Below are positions 33,711 to 37,796 of a DNA stretch of 37,796 nt, piece after piece. The notes under the pieces were generated by a model, which made no database searches, was not told where the DNA came from, and saw nothing but the letters and a program-made list of their open reading frames with translations. Origin of the DNA: an uncultured Muribaculaceae bacterium (GTDB lineage Bacteria > Bacteroidota > Bacteroidia > Bacteroidales > Muribaculaceae). The translations under genes were made by a program, and so were the position numbers. Every line of letters starts with the position of its first letter. The first letter of the stretch is position 1. The DNA lies in the NCBI GenBank assembly GCA_910584905.1, contig CAJUCQ010000032.1:1-37796 (forward strand), given 5' to 3'.

Positions 33711-35105
33711 ATGAACCTTAAAAACTTCTTGAGCAAAGCGCAGCTCCGCACAGTCGGCCGTCGCATCAAAGACTACTTCGACCTTACGGGCTACCTTATT
33801 CCCCAAGCCGAGGCCGAGGCCGCCATCCGCGAAGGTGTGTCGTTCCGCGGCATCAACATCCTGATTCTTATTTTTGCGATATTCATTGCCTCACTTGGCC
33901 TTAACACCAATTCCACTGCCGTGATTATCGGCGCCATGCTCATATCTCCGCTCATGGGCCCTATTATCGGGCTTGGGCTTGCCGTCGGAATCCACGACTT
34001 CGAGTTGATGAAGCGCTCGTTCCGCAACCTGATGATGGCCACGGCCTTCTCGGTGGCGACGTCGTGTGTCTACTTCCTCCTCTCGCCCGTCAACGAAGCC
34101 CACAGCGAACTGCTGGCGCGCACGTCGCCTACAATCTACGACGTCTTTATAGGTTTCTTCGGCGGAGCGGCAGGCATCCTTGCAATCGGCTCAAAAATAA
34201 AAGGAAACGTCATTCCCGGCGTGGCCATTGCCACGGCCCTCATGCCCCCGCTCTGCACCGTGGGCTACGGACTGGCTACGCTCCAGCCCCAGTATTTCAT
34301 CGGTGCGCTGTATCTCTTTTTCATCAACGGTGTGTTCATCGCCTGCGCCACGACAATAGGCGTCAAATTCATGAAGTATGCGCCCAAGGCTTTCGCTAAC
34401 CCCGAACGGGCGCGAAAAGTGCGCCGCATCGTGCTCACAATCGCACTCCTGACTATGATTCCGGCCGCATATCTGACCTATTCGATGTATGTGCAGAACA
34501 ACTTCCGCCAAAACTGCGAGAAGTTCGTTAACGCCGAGTTCGATTTCCCCGACACGCAGGTGCTGAGCGAGAAGTCGACCTACTCAAAGGACGAGCGCAC
34601 ACTCACCGTGGCGCTCATGGGGCGCATAATCCCGCAGGACTCACTTCTGATGGCTCTTGAAAGCAAACTCTCGAAGTATAACCTTCAGGGCACTCATCTG
34701 CGAGTGATTCAGGGCGACGCACCGGTCGGAGTGTCGGCAACGGACATGGCGCAGGCATCGTCGAGCATGCTCCGCGACATGTACACCGTCACGCAAGGCA
34801 CAATCACGCGCCAGCAGCAGGAGATAGATTCGCTCCGCAGCGTGTGTGCCACCGTGATGGCCTCGGACACGGCGGCCGTGACGCTCGCACCAGAGCTGAA
34901 AGTGCTCTTTCCACGCATTTCGGCCTTCTCGGTGGCAACGACAATGGTGTGCGATCCCGAGAGCGGCCGTCGCGACACCCTCGATCTCGCGCTCATACGC
35001 ACTTCGGCTCCGATGGCGGCGGCGGAAAGAAAAAAATTCCTTGAATACCTCAAAGCACGTCTCGGGCTCGGCCGTCAGCCCAAACTCGTGGAGCTGCCGA
35101 AATAG
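33711..35105 (+). CDS. DUF389-family membrane protein
   Basis: A 464-aa protein with a membrane domain at about 45-265, starting GINILILIFAIFIASLGLNTNSTAVIIGAMLISPLMGPIIGLGLAVG, the signature block of DUF389 (TIGR00341-type). A further glycine-rich helix pair FFGGAAGILAIGSKIKGNVIPGVAIATALMPPL follows. The C-terminal 200 residues are soluble and start with a hydrophobic helix. Function of the family is unknown. It lies 28 bases after tamL on the same strand and is probably in the tamB-tamL operon, which may suggest an envelope role (inference). Confidence 0.9.
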   Translation: MNLKNFLSKAQLRTVGRRIKDYFDLTGYLIPQAEAEAAIREGVSFRGINILILIFAIFIASLGLNTNSTAVIIGAMLISPLMGPIIGLGLAVGIHDFELMKRSFRNLMMATAFSVATSCVYFLLSPVNEAHSELLARTSPTIYDVFIGFFGGAAGILAIGSKIKGNVIPGVAIATALMPPLCTVGYGLATLQPQYFIGALYLFFINGVFIACATTIGVKFMKYAPKAFANPERARKVRRIVLTIALLTMIPAAYLTYSMYVQNNFRQNCEKFVNAEFDFPDTQVLSEKSTYSKDERTLTVALMGRIIPQDSLLMALESKLSKYNLQGTHLRVIQGDAPVGVSATDMAQASSSMLRDMYTVTQGTITRQQQEIDSLRSVCATVMASDTAAVTLAPELKVLFPRISAFSVATTMVCDPESGRRDTLDLALIRTSAPMAAAERKKFLEYLKARLGLGRQPKLVELPK

Positions 35106-35130
35106 CGCCCGCGCCCGGCTCTCGGTGGCA

Positions 35131-35175
35131 ACAAAAAGGAGGCCGCGCCGAGAATCTTGATAACGGCGCGGCCTC
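35131..35175 (-). terminator. Convergent terminator of serC-serA and the DUF389 gene
   Basis: A 12-bp perfect GC stem (35139-35150 with 35164-35175, gaggccgcgccg / cggcgcggcctc). On the minus strand it is followed by TTTTTGTT. On the plus strand only GCTTGTG follows, so it works mainly for serA. Confidence 0.8.
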
Positions 35176-35200
35176 GCTTGTGTCAGTGGGTTTTCGCGGG

Positions 35201-36118
35201 TCAGTTCACGCGGAAGCGGTCGGTGCCGTCGCGGAAGAAGGCCGCGGTCTGGCGTGCGGCCGCGATGCCGGCATTGATGTTGGCTTCGGAGGTCTGGGCG
35301 CCGGTTTTCTTCGGGGTGAAGAATACGCGGCCCGGGAAAAGCTCTTCGAGTTCGGCGGCATTGCCGGGCTTGACGTCGGCGTAGTACTTCAGGTCGGCAC
35401 GCTCGGCAAGCGCGCGCTTGAGGCCTTCTTCGTCAATCACTTCCTTGCGGGCCGTGTTGAGGAGCACGCCGCCTTTGGGCATGAGCGTGATGAGGTCGTA
35501 GCCGATAGAGCCTATGGTCTGCGGTGTGGCGGGAATGTGGATGCTCACAAAGCGGCACGAGCGGTATAGGTCTTCGACGCTGTGGACGGCGTTTACGCCG
35601 GCCTCGGCCATGACTTCGTCTTTGCAGAAGGGGTCGAAGGCGCTCACTTCCATTTCAAAGCCGCGGGCGATGCGGGCCACGTTGCGGCCTACCTGCCCGA
35701 AGGCCTGAAGTCCGAGCGTCTTGCCGCGGAGTTCGAAGCCGGAGGTGCCGTTGAATCCGTTGCGGGCGGCGGCGATGGCCATGCCGAAGACGAGCTCGGC
35801 GACGGCGTTGGAATTCTGGCCCGGCGTGTTTTCCACGACGATGCCTGCGGCCGTGGCGGCCTTGAGGTCGATGTTGTCGTAGCCGGCGCCGGCGCGCACG
35901 ATGATTTTGAGCTTCGGAGCTTTCGATATAGCCTCGGCGTCGATGATGTCGCTGCGGACTATCAGGCCTTCGGCATCGGCGAGAGCGGCGTAAAGTTCTT
36001 CGCGGCTGCTGTATTTTTCAAGCAGTTCGAGGCTGTGGCCTGCGGACTCTATTTCCTTGCGGATACCGTCCACCGCAACTGCGGCGAAAGGCTTTTCTGT
36101 GGCAACAAGAATTTTCAT
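35201..36118 (-). CDS. serA: D-3-phosphoglycerate dehydrogenase, short lysine-type
   Basis: First step of serine synthesis: oxidises 3-phosphoglycerate to 3-phosphohydroxypyruvate with NAD. At 305 aa it lacks the ACT and intervening regulatory domains, so serine feedback by the ACT route is not expected. VRAGAGYDNID (74-84) and NTARKEVID (221-229, Arg224) line the active site. The usual catalytic His of TPHxG is Lys270 in FTPKKTGAQT, as in the IIIK class known from Entamoeba and common in Bacteroides. The dinucleotide motif reads AFGQVG (139-144), with Ala for the first Gly. It follows serC by 17 bases. Confidence 0.94.
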   Translation of the reverse strand: MKILVATEKPFAAVAVDGIRKEIESAGHSLELLEKYSSREELYAALADAEGLIVRSDIIDAEAISKAPKLKIIVRAGAGYDNIDLKAATAAGIVVENTPGQNSNAVAELVFGMAIAAARNGFNGTSGFELRGKTLGLQAFGQVGRNVARIARGFEMEVSAFDPFCKDEVMAEAGVNAVHSVEDLYRSCRFVSIHIPATPQTIGSIGYDLITLMPKGGVLLNTARKEVIDEEGLKRALAERADLKYYADVKPGNAAELEELFPGRVFFTPKKTGAQTSEANINAGIAAARQTAAFFRDGTDRFRVN

Positions 36119-36135
36119 GGCTCACTCGCGGGGGG

Positions 36136-37209
36136 TTAGCGGTGGGTGGCTTCAAAATCATGCATGGCCTCGACGAGGGCGAGGACGCTCTCAAGCGGGA
36201 GGGCGTTGTAGAGCGAGGCGCGGAAGCCTCCGACGCTGCGGTGGCCCTTGATGCCGACGATGCCGCGACCGGCGCAGAAGTCGACGAATTCGCCTTCGAG
36301 GTGCTTGAAATCGGGGCGCATCACGAAGCATACGTTCATAATCGAGCGGTCGGCGGGGTCGGTCACCGTGCCTTCGAACATCGAGCTTTCGTCAATGGCT
36401 TTGTAGAGCGTGGCGGCCTTTTCGAGGTCGCGGCGCTCAAGTTCGGGGATGCCGCCGAGGCTCTTGTAGTAGCGGAGAGTCTGGAGGGCGGAGAATATCG
36501 GAAGCACCGGGGGGGTGTTGAACATCGAGCCTTTCTTGATGTGCGTGTGGTAGTCGAGCATCGTCGGGATGACGCGTTCAACTTTGCCGAGGGCCGAGTC
36601 GCGCACGATAACGAGAGTCACGCCCGCGGGGGCAAGATTCTTCTGCGCGCCGGCATAGACGGCGTCGTATTTGCTCCAGTCGATGGCGCGGGAGAAGATG
36701 TCGGAGCTCATGTCGGCGATAAGCGGACACGGAGCTTCGGGGTCCTTGCGGATTTCGGTGCCGTAGATTGTATTGTTCGAGGTGTAGTGGAAGTAGTCCA
36801 TGCCCTCGGGGATTACATAGTCTTTGGGGATGAAGGTGTAGTTGGCGTCCTTCGACGACCCTACTACTTCCACCTCGCCGAAGAGGCGGGCTTCCTTGAT
36901 GGCGTTGGAGGCCCATGTGCCTGTGTCGAGATAGGCTGCGCGGTGGCCGAGGAGGTTGTAGGGTATCATGCAGAACTGCATCGACGCGCCGCCGCCAAGC
37001 CACAGCACGCTGAAGCCTTCGGGCACGTTCAGCAGCTCTTTGACAAGCGCCGTAGCTTCGTCGATGACGGCTTGGAACTGCTTGCTGCGGTGCGATACTT
37101 CAAGAATCGACAGACCCATGTCTGCGAAGTTGAGGATAGCGTCGGCCGTGTTCTGAATCGTGTATTCGCTCAGAATCGAGGGCCCTGCATAAAAATTGTG
37201 CTTCTTCAT
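36136..37209 (-). CDS. serC: Phosphoserine aminotransferase
   Basis: PLP-dependent class V aminotransferase making phosphoserine from phosphohydroxypyruvate and glutamate; also able to act in pyridoxine synthesis in some bacteria. 357 aa, standard length. KKHNFYAGPSILSE opens the protein, GGGASMQF (72-79) binds the PLP phosphate, DMSSD (166-170) includes the ring-contacting Asp, and Lys190 in YAGAQKNLAPAG is the Schiff-base lysine. First gene of the serC-serA operon behind a consensus promoter. No serB is in the window. Confidence 0.97.
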   Translation of the reverse strand: MKKHNFYAGPSILSEYTIQNTADAILNFADMGLSILEVSHRSKQFQAVIDEATALVKELLNVPEGFSVLWLGGGASMQFCMIPYNLLGHRAAYLDTGTWASNAIKEARLFGEVEVVGSSKDANYTFIPKDYVIPEGMDYFHYTSNNTIYGTEIRKDPEAPCPLIADMSSDIFSRAIDWSKYDAVYAGAQKNLAPAGVTLVIVRDSALGKVERVIPTMLDYHTHIKKGSMFNTPPVLPIFSALQTLRYYKSLGGIPELERRDLEKAATLYKAIDESSMFEGTVTDPADRSIMNVCFVMRPDFKHLEGEFVDFCAGRGIVGIKGHRSVGGFRASLYNALPLESVLALVEAMHDFEATHR

Positions 37210-37250
37210 ATAAGTTGGAGCATTTGAGGGGTTGGTGATATTGGCTCGTG

Positions 37251-37282
37251 CAAATATAGCGAATTAAAACCGTCGCCGCAAA
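37251..37282 (-). promoter_or_regulatory. Bacteroidetes-type promoter for serC-serA
   Basis: Minus strand: TTTG (37279-37282), 20-base spacer, TATATTTG (37251-37258). The -33 lies within the arm of the upstream gene's terminator. Leader about 35 bases. Confidence 0.78.
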
Positions 37283-37309
37283 TCTTTTTACGGAATTTTG
37301 CGGCGACGG
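37270..37309 (-). terminator. Terminator of the truncated secreted-protein gene
   Basis: A perfect 13-bp stem (37270-37282 with 37297-37309, ccgtcgccgcaaa / tttgcggcgacgg), followed on the minus strand by TTTTAATTC. It overlaps the serC promoter. Confidence 0.8.
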
Positions 37310-37340
37310 AATCAGGGCGGAGGGAGAGGGGCAGGCTGTA

Positions 37341-37682
37341 TTATTTCACGACTGTTTTAGCGCTGAAGCCTCCCATGCGGGCTATTATCAGTCCGCGGCA
37401 GGGGGCGGCGATGGTGTTTGTGCCTGCGCTCACGTCGTAGCGGCCGATAAGCATGCCTGTTGCGTTGTAAAGCTCGAGGACGGCGTCTTCGGCGGTTTCC
37501 ACGCGGAGCATTCCGCCTGCGGCGCTGACGCGCGGGGTCTCTCCGGCGGTGAAGGCCTCGTTGATACCTGATGTGTCGGGGATGGTCACACGCTGCGGTT
37601 CGGACGCTTCGGAGTAGACGTTGGGACCCCAGACGCCGTCCTCGCCAAGCGAATACGACCATGCCGTAACGGTGTATTCCAA
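37341..37682 (-). pseudogene. C-terminal remnant of a secreted protein (5' end missing)
   Basis: About 113 residues: an Fn3-like strand pattern (EYTVTAWSYSLGEDGVWGP), then a Por/T9SS-like sorting tail (LELYNATGMLIGRYDV...KTVVK). There is no signal peptide, no Met start (the frame begins at a TTG) and no promoter; the frame hits a stop at 37704-37706 only seven codons further up. Sequence upstream of about 37683 becomes AT-rich and unrelated, so the gene seems broken at that point, most simply by an insertion. A misassembly or contig join is the alternative. The downstream terminator is intact. Confidence 0.65.
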
Positions 37683-37796
37683 TGCTATTAACTTATGGCA
37701 ATGTTATCAAAAACGGCCATGGCCGGTTATGTGTTATAAATTAGAACCAACACTTACCGACCATGGCTACTGAATCTACTATTATAAACGTCTTAA
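37683..37796 (+). mobile_element. Possible left end of an insertion element
   Basis: The AT-rich block begins where the secreted-protein frame is lost and runs to the window end. It holds a 12-bp palindrome cggccatggccg and, 80 bases in, an ATG opening a rightward frame. No terminal repeat or target duplication can be confirmed because the element is incomplete. Confidence 0.35.
37763..37796 (+). CDS. N-terminal start of an unidentified ORF (partial)
   Basis: ATG at 37763 opens a frame reading MATESTIINVL that runs off the window. AT-rich, rightward, possibly a transposase. Eleven residues are too few to assign a family. Confidence 0.3.
   Translation, partial: MATESTIINVL

Noticed and set aside
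36142..37227. 361-codon plus ORF opposite serC
   Set aside because: Exact antisense of serC with shadow-type composition; no independent support.
1..37796. CRISPR arrays, prophage genes, tRNA or rRNA genes
   Set aside because: No regularly spaced repeats, phage structural or integrase genes, or recognisable cloverleaf or rRNA sequence were seen on either strand.

Overview
The window looks like a piece of a GC-rich member of the order Bacteroidales. Seen in the sequence: no gene depends on a Shine-Dalgarno site, and most start regions carry the Bacteroidetes -33/-7 promoter (TTTG or TTG, 19-20 bases, then TAnnTTTG). The protein set fits as well: a lipoprotein TamA-like protein (TamL) beside TamB, a lysine-type SerA with SerC, a PG0541-like PII protein in an RND efflux operon, and secreted proteins with Por/type IX-like C-terminal tails. 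A gut family such as Muribaculaceae is my inference from the high GC together with this gene set; no rRNA gene is present to test it.

Layout. 1-286: AT-rich, with the last 25 codons of a rightward gene and a strong terminator. 287-4384 (minus): secreted endonuclease I-type nuclease, pfkA, bcp. 4377-6981 (minus): PAS protein, NatB-like permease and NatA-like ATPase, running into bcp. 7132-7788 (plus): marC. 7887-14059 (minus): trxA, dnaE, a lysylphosphatidylglycerol-synthase-like membrane protein and an ECF-type sigma factor. 14306-20232 (minus): tripartite RND efflux operon (TolC, adaptor, pump) ending in the PII-like protein. 20532-22075 (plus): rplU-rpmA, then a secreted S1/P1 nuclease. 22170-22385 (minus): small winged-helix protein. 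22629-24733 (plus): rsgA, a MIP18/DUF59 protein and an LpxH-like metallophosphoesterase. 24734-25018: AT-rich gap with a possible small RNA. 25019-35105 (plus): a secreted protein, then tamB-tamL-DUF389. 35201-37209 (minus): serC-serA. 37341-37682 (minus): C-terminal remnant of a secreted protein, cut off at an AT-rich block that begins a new rightward ORF at the window end.

Themes. Envelope work dominates: TAM-type outer-membrane assembly, an LpxH-like step, RND efflux, ABC-2 export, and several exported proteins including two unrelated secreted nucleases. Housekeeping genes are interleaved (pfkA, dnaE, rplU-rpmA, rsgA, serC-serA). I found no CRISPR array, prophage, tRNA or rRNA, and no clear-cut novel multi-gene system. 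The most unusual signals are non-coding or architectural: promoters packed into the preceding terminator, a possible sRNA at about 24898-24990, an orphan rightward promoter upstream of dnaE, a 9-C run before a nuclease start, a TTG start nested in the stop of the gene before it, and mobile-element-like sequence at both window ends.
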